From Leuctra nigra (taxonomy: Eukaryota; Arthropoda; Insecta; Plecoptera; Leuctridae), in NCBI GenBank assembly GCA_934045905.1, contig OW203762.1, positions 14,540,345 to 14,604,344 on the forward strand: 64,000 nt of DNA. The letters are read 5' to 3'. Below the pieces are notes generated by a model. It was given only the letters and a program-made list of their open reading frames with translations. It did not search any database and was not told the origin of the DNA. Shown here in pieces: positions 13,153 through 24,109 of the stretch. The stretch's first letter is position 1, and each line of letters starts with the position of its first letter. The translations under genes and the position numbers were made by a program.

Positions 13153-13772
13153 ATGTGTAGTTTATGAACTTGAATTACTATCATTTTCATGACAATTGTT
13201 ATAAGAAAATTATGAATTAACAAGTTGAGTATAATAGTCAGTAGGTTTTATCGAGCATTTATATCAGTTATAAATGAGAGATCACGTTAACAGTAATTCT
13301 CACGTTTGTATTTCTAGCTAACATTTCCTCTGTCACTACGTCGAGAATTGTGGGGAAACTGGATTGCCAGCGATTGCAGTTTATTGAAACGTACAAACTT
13401 TATTTCATATTATACGGCCAGAAAATAGATTGTTTACTTCCGTCGGGAAAAAAAATATAAAAATCCTATTCTCGCTTTTCGCCGATCTTGTGTGAAACTG
13501 TATAAGATTCGATCAAACAGCAAAAAGCGATAACTTTTTATTAAGTTCCATTTTGTCAGGCGATACAATTGATGATGATTTGTCGCCACTGCCTCCGGTT
13601 TCCTCGGCGTTTGAAGGCGTCTCACAGCAGCGTTGTTATGTCGATATGTGTGAATATTTCATATCAAGCTCGGCAGCCATGTTGTCGTTGCGAGTGCACG
13701 GGGTCGACGTGGCGCGTAGTTGAAGAGAAAACGCGTTGATAAGCGAGACTTCGAGATGCATGTTAATATACT
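13153..13772. other. Intergenic DNA, no gene seen
   Basis: AT-rich DNA. A degenerate partial family-B head (gaaaacgcgttgataagcga) lies near 13724, just before copy B2. Nothing else is recognised. Confidence 0.45.
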
Positions 13773-14405
13773 AGGAAAACGCTCAGTGTAACGCGTTGAT
13801 GAGCGAGCACGGGTACGTGCAAATTCTCGAACCGGAAATGCGTACACAACGCAAAGAAAATATTTACATCCATATTTAATTGAAATATGATCACTCAATC
13901 AATAAAAAAGTATATGCTTTTCATCGAAACTTGAAAATAGCATCTAAGCACCCTGGTAAATATAGCAAATCAGATTCAATTCAAGTGGCACTGGCAAACA
14001 TTACTTTCGATACTTCATTACTGACAGATATTAAAAATGTCAATAAGTTTATACGTTCTTAACTGATTGGGATGAAATTTTGTAAAATAAGAGACAATGT
14101 TGGTCTTAATGATCATGCAAAATATGAATTTGATCAGAATTATCGAAGATCGTTTTAATTTTTCAGCCTATCAGGAGATATTTATTTAAATTTTAACCAA
14201 TGAATGGATTTCAAAAAAATTAGGGTCTGCAAACAGAGAAGGTTGGTTTTACATGAGTGCAAAATTCCAGATCGATCGCTGAAACGGTGCAACCTGTGTA
14301 TCGGTTAATAGCAGAAAAAAATAATAATAATAATAATAATAATAAAAATAACAGAGGTCCGTGCCAAAAGAGCCCAAAGGAGACGCTCGCTTCGCTCGCT
14401 CAATA
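13773..14405 (+). mobile_element. Family-B non-autonomous element, copy B2
   Basis: Starts AGGAAAACGCTCAGTGTAAC followed by gcgttgatgagcgagcacgg and ends gacgctcgcttcgctcgctcaat-type sequence. An AT-rich (AATAAT)n stretch lies at about 14320-14350, and the shared block cagaggtccgtgccaaaag sits near the tail. No open frame of note. Confidence 0.65.
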
Positions 14406-15508
14406 ATTAGTGTGTAGCCCCGCAGACAAGCCATTCTATTGGTTTAGCGGGGCTACAATAACATGTAATTTGTACTTTTCTAAATTTAAATAAAATTTAA
14501 AAAAAAAATCATAAAAAGTGTTAAAATCCTGATTTACACGGTACAATTTCTTAAACAACTTATGTGTCACATTCCCATTTATCTTACAATTTTGTATTTA
14601 CACGATGCAGATTCTTGTCACAGAACTTGATCTCAACTTTTATCATTTAGAAAATGTTTTAATTTCCATCAAGAAGTGTGACACAGCAGTGTGACATAGA
14701 AGTGTGACACAGAAGTTGAATAAGAAGCTGCTCCGATTAAATTGGGCTTAAAGTTTTTTTATGCTAAAGCTAAATTTAAATAGTTGATCAGGGCTATTGA
14801 CATAGCAATTGACATTCCTAGAATTACATTTAAGTAACTGTTAAACATAATTACTGATTAAACAGAGATGAACAGAGAATTGAAAAACTAGACCTCAATC
14901 AATTTTCAGGTAAATCCAAGATTCCGATCTTGCTAAAAATCAATAGGTAAATGAAAAGAATAAAATATTTTCTTTTTAAATTGCGTGATCCGTAACTTCT
15001 TTTAACCTGTAATGAGAAAACAAACACACTTGAAAAACAGATAGTTATCTTTCAAATGTAGACGCCTACGCCAGTTGATGTAAGTCCATGAAAGTTCACA
15101 TTTCTCTAAGTAGCTCTAGTAACATGTTCATGCGTTATGCAAACCAAGGCAGACTTTACCGAATCTTCGCGAGGCTTACATGCTAATGTATGCGTCTTTT
15201 CAGAAGTATCGCGCTGTTAGTTGGTATCCATAAACCACCACACCACAGGGTCTTGTTAAATATCATAGACGTATACCGTAACGAAGCAGAACAGTTTTGT
15301 GTTTTACTGATACATGTTTTCTTGCTAAACCAATCACAGGACCAAATAGTTAGTTTTCTCCTTGGGTTGATAAATAAAACGCTCTTCTGCAAAACGCTAA
15401 GCTCTGTGTATTAACATACCTCAAAATTGGTCGATATTTTTAATAGTCTTAGTAGTTATTATATAAAGTTTTATTCAAAATGACTGATGATTTCACTGTA
15501 GGTACGTA
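14406..15508. other. Intergenic DNA, no gene seen
   Basis: AT-rich DNA. Imperfect gtgtgacacagaag-type repeats lie near 14675-14715. No exon or known element is supported. Confidence 0.45.
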
Positions 15509-16313
15509 TAGCGAGCGTCTCCACTTGTCTCTTGCGGTAATTTCTCTCTGTGTGTGTTTTTTGTTGGTTTACCCAGGTCGCACCGTTTAACGTATCGATC
15601 TGAAATTTTGCACACACCTTCACTTTATACTAACATGGACTTTTATATTTTTTGAGAAAAAACGGTCCATAAATAGTGGTTTCCCATATGATTGACATGT
15701 AGGTCCGAGGATTCCGTTGCGGCCGTTCGATGCGCCCCATTCAAATAAACTCGGAAGCAATCAGCTGTCTATTATTGTTAGAATACGTAATAATTATTAT
15801 TATTTCTTTGTGTTAAGTTATAATGAGTAATACGTGCGAGGTTATAGTTTTTCTTTTCTTTTCTTGAAGAAGTAGCCGATTATTTATTGCTTTACTTTCT
15901 TTTCATTCCTTTCAAATGCTAAGCAAACTATTTACTGACCGGCGAAATGTCTGATTGATTTTGTAGAAATAGATTGGTCAGTTGATTATTGAACTTATGT
16001 AGGTATATCAATTATTTTATTTATTCAATCGATATGAAGGGTACAGGGAAAGAACGTTACGAGTCCATTTTAGAAGAAAAAAAATATTTTAAGGTCAAAA
16101 TATCGATCTGTATGGAAGATAGATACAAGTTTCAGCATAAAACCTCGTTTATCTGAGTTTCATCGTACAGTTATTTTTTACATAATTTAGCGGATCGTGC
16201 TTAGCTTTAAGTTGTTTTAGGTATATTATTGCAGTGTTTTAAGGAATTATGGTTCGAGGTGTTGCACGTATCCGTGCTCTCTTATCAACGCGTTACATAG
16301 AGCGTAGTTTTTC
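15509..16313 (-). mobile_element. Family-B non-autonomous element, copy B3
   Basis: Minus-strand copy. The tail (agcgagcgtctccac) is at the left, followed by the shared block ending acccaggtcgcaccg. The inverted head (cttatcaacgcgttacatagagcg) is at the right end. The interior has diverged and encodes nothing recognisable. Confidence 0.6.
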
Positions 16314-16484
16314 AGTAGTTTTTTTTTGTAAATAATTTGTACTATAATATTATGATTGGAAGTAGAAGATATTGATGTTTCATTAGTTTCTAAGTATTCA
16401 AAATCTTTCATTTTTCCGTGTGACTAATTATTTATAACACAATTTTTTGTATTGTGTAAATAAAGATTTTATATAAAAAAAATA

Positions 16485-19400
16485 TTATTCGGTCTTCACA
16501 GACTCAAACAGTTGGGCACTGTTCTCAGCCGACTCTTTGATCTTCGCGTATGCCGTCTCAGCAGCCTGCACAAGAGCTTTAGCAATAGTATCTGCTAATA
16601 ATTCTTTCGCCTTCGCTTCTGCCTTCAGAGCAGCATCGGATATGGAGGCTTGGGCCTTCTTAGCAGCATCAGCAGCCAGTGCAGCGACCTCAGCAGCTGC
16701 TTCCTTTGCTGCAGCTAAAGCCTTAGCAGCTACTTCAGCTGCAGCGGCATAGGCCTCAGAAGCAGCTTTAGCGAGTTTAGCAGCTTGTATCTGCGGAAAA
16801 GGACAGTGCATGTATGTATGGATTGTGTATTTGTGAACATTTCGCATCTCTAGAATCATACTACCCCATATCAATAAATTCAAAAGAGAAACCCAAAATG
16901 GGTACAGAAACTAAAGCTACTGTTTCGTTTATGAGCATATAAATCGGGTTCAATATGGGAAATCATTCTTTACAATGTGTGCTGTTAATTTTTGTGTACA
17001 AATTGTTAAGTATAGAATAATAGAAACTTGCAATTTCCAAATATTGTACTAGGATAACGCTAAGTGTAACGCGTTTATGAAGAAGAACTGTGACCTGTAT
17101 ACCCCCTAGTAAAAGGAATACATCACCAACTGATCACCAACTGATCACATTTTGATAACCGAGGTTACCAATTGATCACCATTTGTAAACCCGACATAAC
17201 CAACCTTCTACAGCAAGCCAACATTCATCACCATTTGATCACCATTTCACGTCAATTCAAACCACACAGACTAAGACAAACCAATACATTACCGATAGAT
17301 AACCGAAGAAATGAAACCAATACATCACCATCTGGTTTACAATTGGTTTACTTTTTTGTAAACCAATGCTAACCAATTAGTCACCAGTTGATAGCCAAAT
17401 ATAGTTAACCATCACATCACCACTGGTTTGCAAATGGTTTATTCTTTCGTAAACCAAATCTTACCAATAAGTCACCGTTTGATAACCAAAGATAGTAAAC
17501 CAATACATCACCACTGGATTGCAATTGGTTTACTCTTTTATCAACATCAAATTATTTTCACACAAATAACTTTATTTAGGTAGATCATTTTATGATGGAG
17601 AAAATGCATGCAAAAACGTGGTTGGAGTGCAATCAGTGGATCGGATCGTTACATTTACTATGAGTTTCATATGAAAACGCATCGACAGGGAGTATTGGAC
17701 AAGAAGAACTTTTGAGTGATGGGATTAAGAATTATTATTTTTATAATGAGCAGGTATACTTATCCATATCAATTATTAAATAATCGAAGGAAAATACTAT
17801 GAACACAGATTGTTCGACAAAATATTGTTTTATGGTAAGTTCCAATGAAATCAATGAATGTCGTAAAAATTATCCAGCTGAGCGGGGCTCGATCAAAGGA
17901 AGGAAGTATGAAGTACAATATACAAATAATTATCGTAATACAGTTTGTTCTAAATTTACCAATTTTGTGTCAACGGAACATTCAAACTTATTGTATTAGA
18001 TTATTAATTATCTAATAGGGTATCAGTTTTCTTGTATTACACAAATTATGATGGTACGATCTGTATAAAATGCCCAAAGTAATAAACACATAGATTAAAA
18101 ATCACTGTTTAATAAATTGTAAAATAAACGTTAAAAATACTATTACAAGCATAAGTTAACAACATACCAGAGCAAGTTATAGGTATAACCCTTTCAGTGC
18201 AAGAAAAGTCAACTGCCTTCATGGCGCAGAGCGTACGCTGTGAGATGTCACGCAGAGGGACCCGCGTTCAAATCTTCGTCGCAGCAAAATAATTTAAATT
18301 AGCATGCTAATTGTAACTGTCCAATTCTCTACAGATATGTGGTCAAATAGTGTATACGAATGTTAATTAAGTTGTAGTAATCAATTAAACTTTCGAATTT
18401 TGTTCTAAATTCTTGGAATGCATTGGTGATCAAATGGTTATCTATTGGTTTGTTTTGGTGATCAAACGGTTACCTATTGGTTAGTTTTGGTGATCAATTC
18501 GTACTCAAAGGTTATCAGTTGGTTTGTTTTGGTGACCAATTGGTTTATAATGGTGATGAATTGGTGTGTTTTGGCTCTAGATGGTTTGTGTTAGCCGAGT
18601 GCTTAGCTATCAGTTGGTTTGTTTTGGTGACCAACTGGTTTATAATAGTGATGAATTGGTGTGTTTTCGCTATCAGTTGGTTTGCGTTAGCCGAGAGCTT
18701 GGCTATCAATTGGCATAAAACTGATCACCAATACATCACATTTTGAAACAAATGTGATGTATTGGTGAGCAAAATGGTTTACAATTGGTGAACAAGTTGG
18801 TTTACAAAAGTGATCAGATGGTGATCAGTTGGTGATCAGTATTTTCTACTAGGGCCGGCAGTAACAGAAAAAAACAAAAAAACAGAGGTCCACGCGAAAA
18901 GAGCCAAAAAGCCATTATCTTCGCTCGCTCAATAATTTATAGTTAATTTGTTTAATTTAAGTGAGGTATAGGTATATTTACTCTTAGGGACTGTTTTTCA
19001 ATGCCTTGCTAACTATTAAACAGTTGATTAGGAGACTAGATTGCCATGGCAACAACCAATGACAATCACTCCACAATATTACCTTTGCCTCCTTAACAGT
19101 GGATTTCCCTGCCTCCTCAATAGCTTTTGCCGCTTCTTTAGCTTTGGCCCAAGCATTATCATTGGCTTCAACAGCTAGTTTAACGGCTGCAGATGCCTTT
19201 TCAGTGAGGCTCGTTTTGATCTTTTTCGCTAAGGCAACGGCGTCTTTCTGAAACGCTTTGAAAGCGGCGATTGCTTTTTCGGCGAGATCCGCAAGGGCCT
19301 TTTTACTGACTTCGAAAATGTGCTTGATGTCAAGGTCTCGTACTTACTACCACCGACGTGTTTTCACCATTTGGCGCATCTGGTTTCTCAGTCGCATTTC

Positions 19401-21194
19401 CACTTTGAGAGGTACCTAGCAAATATTTACTCAGTCAGAGGAATGTTATTCATACGTTTATTTTATTTACATCGTACAAAATGGTAGGACGGCCCCACCG
19501 ATGGCTGCCACCTTAGCGCGGTGGTGGGGTTTGTGTTGGCCAATGATCCATTGCAGCTACGCCGGCGAGCATATGCTCATGTGTAAGGGCTACCCATGCC
19601 GGACAGGTCAGTGGTGAGGTCCAGACAAAGAGCAGCCAGGGTTGGCCTAACCATGTCCTCCCTTGAATTTGAGGTCCCCTCCCCTCCCCTCGGGCCGGCC
19701 TTCCCCGTCGAGATGGTGATCCCCCTGAAATCGGATTCCGCCGGCCCGAATCCTCACACCCCCCGGTCCGTCCCCATTCCGGCCTGGCCTTCCCACCAGT
19801 GTTGGACTCCCCCGGATCGAGCCCGTTAGGACGACCCCTCCCAATGTCCACCACTTATTTCAACAAAGTTAAATGCAAAAATGCAAAAATTAATGTGCGC
19901 AATATAACCTCGTCGTTGACGCGCCGTTAAACCACAATAATCTAATCTAATCTGGTAGGACGGAACAGGTTGGCTGAGTGGTAACGCTCTGAACTTGTAT
20001 TCCGGAGGCCCGGGTTCGATTCCCGCGGCCGTACCTCCTGACTGTTTTTTTTTCGAGGTATTCCCTCAGTCGACAGGCAAATGCTGGGAAGGTACTCTAC
20101 TAATAGGCCACGACCGCCTCCTTCCCACCTTCCATCCGTACCTACTCTTCACCATCATCTCCCAATCATCATCATAATCATTCATCCGTCGCCATTAGCC
20201 TCGCTGCAGAACAGTGCGACGTTAAGCCCCAGACAAAAGGACAAAAAATGGTAGGTAACTTAGGTGACAAGGAATTTCTAATAATACAGTGTAATAACAA
20301 GGAAAACGCTCTGTGTAACGCGTTGAGGAGCGAGCCTGAGTACTGCATACGACTTGATAATGCGTTCACAAGTCTCGGCTCTACAGACCTTGGACCGGAA
20401 GCATCAAGATGGCACTGCTAAAATAATAAAAATTCCTGGCAAAAATTTGCAAATATTTCGAGATTATAGAAAAAATTCTTTAAAATGACAATTACTTTTG
20501 AAGATAACGACAGATTAGTCTGAAAATTGGCAAAGTACCTAAAATGTTGGTCCCAATGAGTATTCAAAGTTTTAAGTTGATGGGTCAAACGGTTCTAGTT
20601 TAAATGTTAAAAATCACAGGAAAGATGATTTAAAATTTTAACCAATGGGAGGATTTGGCTTAAACTTTGTTAGATTGGGGACAATGTTAGTCGTAATGAC
20701 TTGTCAAAATTTCTAATTGATCGGACCAACCAATCGAATTTGTTTTTAAATAAATTTTAACCTTATCAGCGTATTTAAAAAAAAGGTTTTGCAACGCCCA
20801 GTAATGGTCCGTACATGTGTGCAAAATTTCAGCTCGATCGAAGAAAAACTGTGACTTGTATAGCCTCAGTAACATAAAAAAGAGGTCCGTGCCAAAAGAG
20901 CCAAAAGTAGTCGCTTGCTCAAAATAATCAGTCTACACTTTGAAAAACTTAACAAACCCAAAAATATCACATAAACAAGTGTCTGCAACAAGCAGCACAA
21001 TCGCTCGCGCTTGAAGCACCTTAACACCATGAAACAACAGTAGGCAATAAAACAATCTCAATGAAATGCTATGTGACGTCATCATGTTTAAAGATAAGCA
21101 GAAAATGAAATGTAATGAAAGTATTTGTCTTACTTTGAGGTTGAACGCTACCAATCAGACCAAGAATGAAAAGGACACAAAATGTATTCCACAT
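16485..21194 (-). CDS. Secreted alanine-rich helical protein, four exons, possibly broken
   Basis: Family not recognised. Exons on the minus strand are 21194-21134, 19415-19348, 19337-19083 and 16790-16485. Exon 1 encodes a clear signal peptide (MWNTFCVLFILGLIGSVQPQ) and ends in phase 1 at GTAAGA. Exon 2 encodes a short polar segment (STSQSGNATEKPDAPNGENT). Exons 3 and 4 encode about 185 residues rich in Ala, Lys and Glu with heptad- or 11-mer-like spacing, and no Cys, Pro or Gly-rich patches. Exon 3 joins exon 4 in phase 0 (GTAATA donor, ttttccgcag acceptor), and exon 4 ends at TAA. The expected product is about 229 aa. A long amphipathic helix or coiled coil is likely; silk-like coiled coil, LEA-like or lipid-binding roles are all possible. 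Exons 2 and 3 are separated by only 10 nt (gtaagtacga), which shifts the frame, so the locus may be inactive or misassembled. Introns 1 and 3 hold nested transposons. Confidence 0.6.
17104..18854. mobile_element. Foldback-type element with repeat-filled inverted arms
   Basis: The ends are CCCTAGTAAAAGGAATAC and its inverse gtattttctactaggg. Both arms (about 17104-17545 and 18415-18854) continue as degenerate tandem units built from ATCACCAACTGATCAC and TTGGTTTACAATTGG motifs, inverted relative to each other. The 870-bp core is unrelated and contains a tRNA-like segment at about 18214-18285. The CCCTAG start recalls piggyBac-type ends, but no TTAA duplication is present, so the superfamily is left open. 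No transposase is encoded. Confidence 0.6.
18210..18290 (+). repeat. tRNA-like segment inside the foldback element
   Basis: A-box-like TGGCGCAGAGCG and B-box-like GCGTTCAAATC are spaced as in tRNA-derived SINEs. It is probably a SINE head or decayed tRNA carried in the core of the foldback element. A functional tRNA is unlikely. Confidence 0.4.
19493..19952 (+). mobile_element. Non-LTR retrotransposon 3' fragment
   Basis: GC-rich 460-bp segment ending in a (TCTAA)n-type tail. It is flanked by an exact 11-bp direct repeat TGGTAGGACGG (19482-19492 and 19953-19963), the mark of target-primed reverse transcription. It was inserted into the first bases of the SINE that follows. No reverse transcriptase motif remains, so the clade is not assigned. 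Confidence 0.6.
19960..20244 (+). mobile_element. tRNA-derived SINE, copy 1
   Basis: About 285 bp. It starts acggaacagg, then A box TGGCTGAGTGG and B box GGTTCGATTCC, a tRNA-unrelated body with a T-run, an ATCATC stretch and a short A-rich tail. An 11-bp target duplication aaaatggtagg occurs at 19478-19488 and 20245-20255. The LINE fragment at 19493-19952 lies between the left duplication and the SINE body. It sits in intron 1 of the alanine-rich gene. A second copy is at 52.8 kb on the other strand. Confidence 0.8.
20300..20925 (+). mobile_element. Family-B non-autonomous element, copy B5
   Basis: Head AGGAAAACGCTCTGTGTAAC at 20300, shared block agaggtccgtgccaaaagag near the end, tail tcgcttgctcaaaat. 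This uninterrupted copy serves as the empty-site reference for the foldback insertion in B4. Confidence 0.65.
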
Positions 21195-21380
21195 CTTCAC
21201 TTACTCCTGAATATCGTGACTATGAACAAATGCAGCTGAGAAAAATATCATGTATAGGTAGGTACTACATTTTATCTTTAAATACCGTTGTATAAAAGCC
21301 ATTTCGCTTTAACAACTTAACAAAGAAAATAATACAATTGGTAAAAGTTAATTGGAATGGCTATTGCTGTAGTTATGATT

Positions 21381-22035
21381 AGGAAAACGCTATAACGCGT
21401 TGATAAGCGATAGCCTCTCCGTTTTGCATGTGAATTTATAGGAATCCTGCTCGTGACGTCACAGTGGTAGAAAAATGGAGGTTGAAAGGGTAAGGGAAAT
21501 GTGTCAAAGCTATAAATAATAGCTATATGATCATATTTATCAGATGAATATTTAACTTGAAAATGTGTATGGATAAATATTGCGTATTATTATTATCTTG
21601 TACTTACTTAAATATCTTTCTTTCACAAGTAATCACTCTAAATGAGATTTGGATTGCCGCTGTCAGATTTGTTTATTCCCTATACTTTTGTATAGGTCAC
21701 TATAGCAACCTTTTCTCACGCAGGATGCCTATATGCTTGAGAACGTTGTTTATCCACAGGCCTTGGCAACACAAGAGACGACAACCTAATCAAATGCATC
21801 TAGGAGAAGGAACATTTTCTATAACGATGAAACAAATTTGACAAAATCAAATACTAAAATGTAATCAAAAATCAATAATTCGTGAAGCTTTAGTTCGAAT
21901 TGCCTAAAAATTGGCAAAATATCATTAAACTTAAATCCCAATACCATTCAAAATTTAATTCAGTGGAACGTGTTTGGTTGGAAGTGTTGCACGTATCGGT
22001 GCTCGCTTATCAACGCGTTACACTGAGCGTTTCCT
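21381..22035. mobile_element. Family-B element B6, two heads facing each other
   Basis: A forward head (aggaaaacgctataacgcg) lies at 21381 and an inverted head (cgcgttacactgagcgtttc) at about 22015-22035, giving inverted ends around 590 bp of unrelated sequence. It may be two truncated copies or a rearranged one. It lies just upstream of the alanine-rich gene. Confidence 0.5.
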
Positions 22036-22662
22036 TGTATAAAACAATAATTAAAATATTTTGTCTGCATGAGGTTCTGAACGGTGCTGCAGTGCAATCA
22101 ACCCCCAATAAATTGCAAGTGATCAAGGCGACCTGCAGTTTCATGTGATGTATCAAATGTTCATTTGCACATGGAACTGTTAAGACTTGGAGGGTATAGG
22201 TTATTGACTAATTGCGTATCACAAATGCTTCGTTCTGTTTACTGATTTCTCTAAAAATTTGTAAAATATGATAAAATGTTGTCCGCAATGAAGATATAAA
22301 ATATTTTAACTTTACAAAGTTAAAATATAAACTTGACTTTGCAACTTTTCAATCAACCTAAGGATTTTGTTCTAAGACTAAGTAAAGGTCAACTTTAGAA
22401 TGGCATTTTCCATATCGATGTTGATCCTTGTTATCTGGAATGTGTTGCGAATGGAAAATCGAACATGAGAAATGTGTCAAACGTTCGATAGTATCACTCA
22501 TTTCTATCATAATGGTATATTTTCATTAACAACATAAAAACATCACCCTAACTGATGAGCACAACTTTTCTATCCACTTGATAACATGCTTTTACTATTT
22601 TCTACTACCTACTACGATGAGGCCATGAATATTCCTCTCCATTCTCATTCAATTAATAACAA
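22036..22662. other. Intergenic DNA, no gene seen
   Basis: AT-rich DNA between B6 and the family-A copy A2. No exon or repeat is recognised. Confidence 0.45.
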
Positions 22663-23056
22663 CCCAGAAAAAAACACTCCGTGTAAAAAAGGCAGCCAAG
22701 TCTCTTTACTTTAAAAAAATTCAACACCGAAAAGGAGTGATATCAAAAAAGGAGCCAAGTCAATGACATTTCCAAATATTTAATCGTATCTTTGAAATAA
22801 AAGTATAAACACCGAGAAATACTTTACAAAAGGACTTGGCGCATCGTTTTTTTAAAGACATCATTCTATCCTAAAAGTGGAAAGAAATTTACAAGTAGGT
22901 ACATTTTCCTCTTTCTATTAGAGCCAGAATCTATGAATCAAGCTACTTTTAGTAATGACTATTTTATAGTTTTGTCAATGGCGATAGAAGCATGATTTTA
23001 TGCTGTAATATATAAGGAATATAAGGGTGAAAGAATTACATAACAATTGGAAGTGG

Positions 23057-23246
23057 TGAGAATGTAGGTTTCTTTGGAAAACTTCCATGGAGTCAGGAGT
23101 CAGGATCCTCATCAGTGTGTTGTGTCTAATGTCCGCCCGTCCGATCGGGTAGCTCAGTTGGTAGAGCTCTCGCCCGGCAAGTGAGAGGTCCCAAGTTCGT
23201 GCCCCGGTTCGGTCGGATATTTTTCACAACACACATCCCTTCATAT
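23057..23246 (+). mobile_element. tRNA-derived SINE-like insertion in the A2 loop
   Basis: 190 bp flanked by an exact 13-bp target duplication caattggaagtgg (23044-23056 and 23247-23259). Copy A1 has the empty site at about 11231. The insert holds a tRNA-like core (TAGCTCAGTTGGTAGAGC, then a B-box-like AGTTCGTGCC) and short inverted gtgtgttgtg/cacaacacac sequences on either side of it. It differs from the SINE family at 19.96 kb. Confidence 0.75.
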
Positions 23247-24109
23247 CAATTGGAAGTGGGCTCATACATATTCTTGCAGTACTGTTAATATGGCGATATT
23301 AGACTGGTATCTTTTCATAATTTGATCTTGACTGAAGGAAATCATGAAACGTTGTCAAATAATTACTAACTAATGGAACACAATTATATATTTTTGAAGT
23401 GTCAAGTGTATAAAGTTAAATTTTTTAATAGAAATTCAATATGACTGTCTTCTTTGTGAAATGTATTTTTATAAAATGTGTATTAATAGAAATTGTTACA
23501 TGATGAGAAGGTATAACGCATGAGACTTAATTATATTCACCACGAAACAATATTACAAAGATAACTATTGTGTATATTTATAGAAAGCATAGACAACAAG
23601 TTTCATAGCGTATATAATCATATAGAAAATATTTTACAGAAGGTATGTATAATATGTACCTAATTGAAAGATGTTTCCCTATTATTCTAAACATTCAAAA
23701 TGACGGTTGTATATAAATGGCACATGCTTATGAATAGAAAAATGTCTTTAAAAAAACGATGCGCCAAGTCCTTTTGTAAAGTATTTCTCGGTGTTTATAC
23801 TTTTATTTCAAAGATACGATTAAATATTTGGAAATGTCATTGACTTGGCTCCTTTTTTGATATCACTCCTTTTCGGTGTTGAATTTTTTTAAAGTAAAGA
23901 GACTTGGCTGCCTTTTTTACACGGAGTGTTTTTTTCTGGGATATCACTTCTTTTGTTAGTTTATTCATACAGCTTGTAGCACAGCTTGTGTCCGTGCAAG
24001 AACTTATTTCTTTAAAAAAATACGCCTATGCCGATTTGGATACTTAGAAAAGTTGCGTTTGGTATATAAGATTAAAATAATTATCCAAGAAGAATAGCTT
24101 TAAGTTTCG

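Larger units (their letters stand above)
17051..18933 (+). mobile_element. Family-B element, copy B4, interrupted by a foldback element
   Basis: Head (aggataacgctaagtgtaac) at 17051 and tail (cttcgctcgctcaat) at 18933, with the shared aacagaggtccacgcgaaaag block before the tail. A foldback element occupies 17104-18854. In copy B5 the matching uninterrupted sequence reads tgtgacttgtatagcctcag, which shows where the insertion entered. The whole sits in intron 3 of the alanine-rich gene. Confidence 0.6.

Noticed and set aside
19513..19854. Gene in the GC-rich minus-strand frame
   Set aside because: The whole segment is a retrotransposed 3' fragment bounded by an 11-bp target duplication.
23131..23218. 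Functional tRNA gene
   Set aside because: It lies inside a 190-bp insertion with a 13-bp target duplication and lacks a clean cloverleaf; a SINE-type sequence is more likely.
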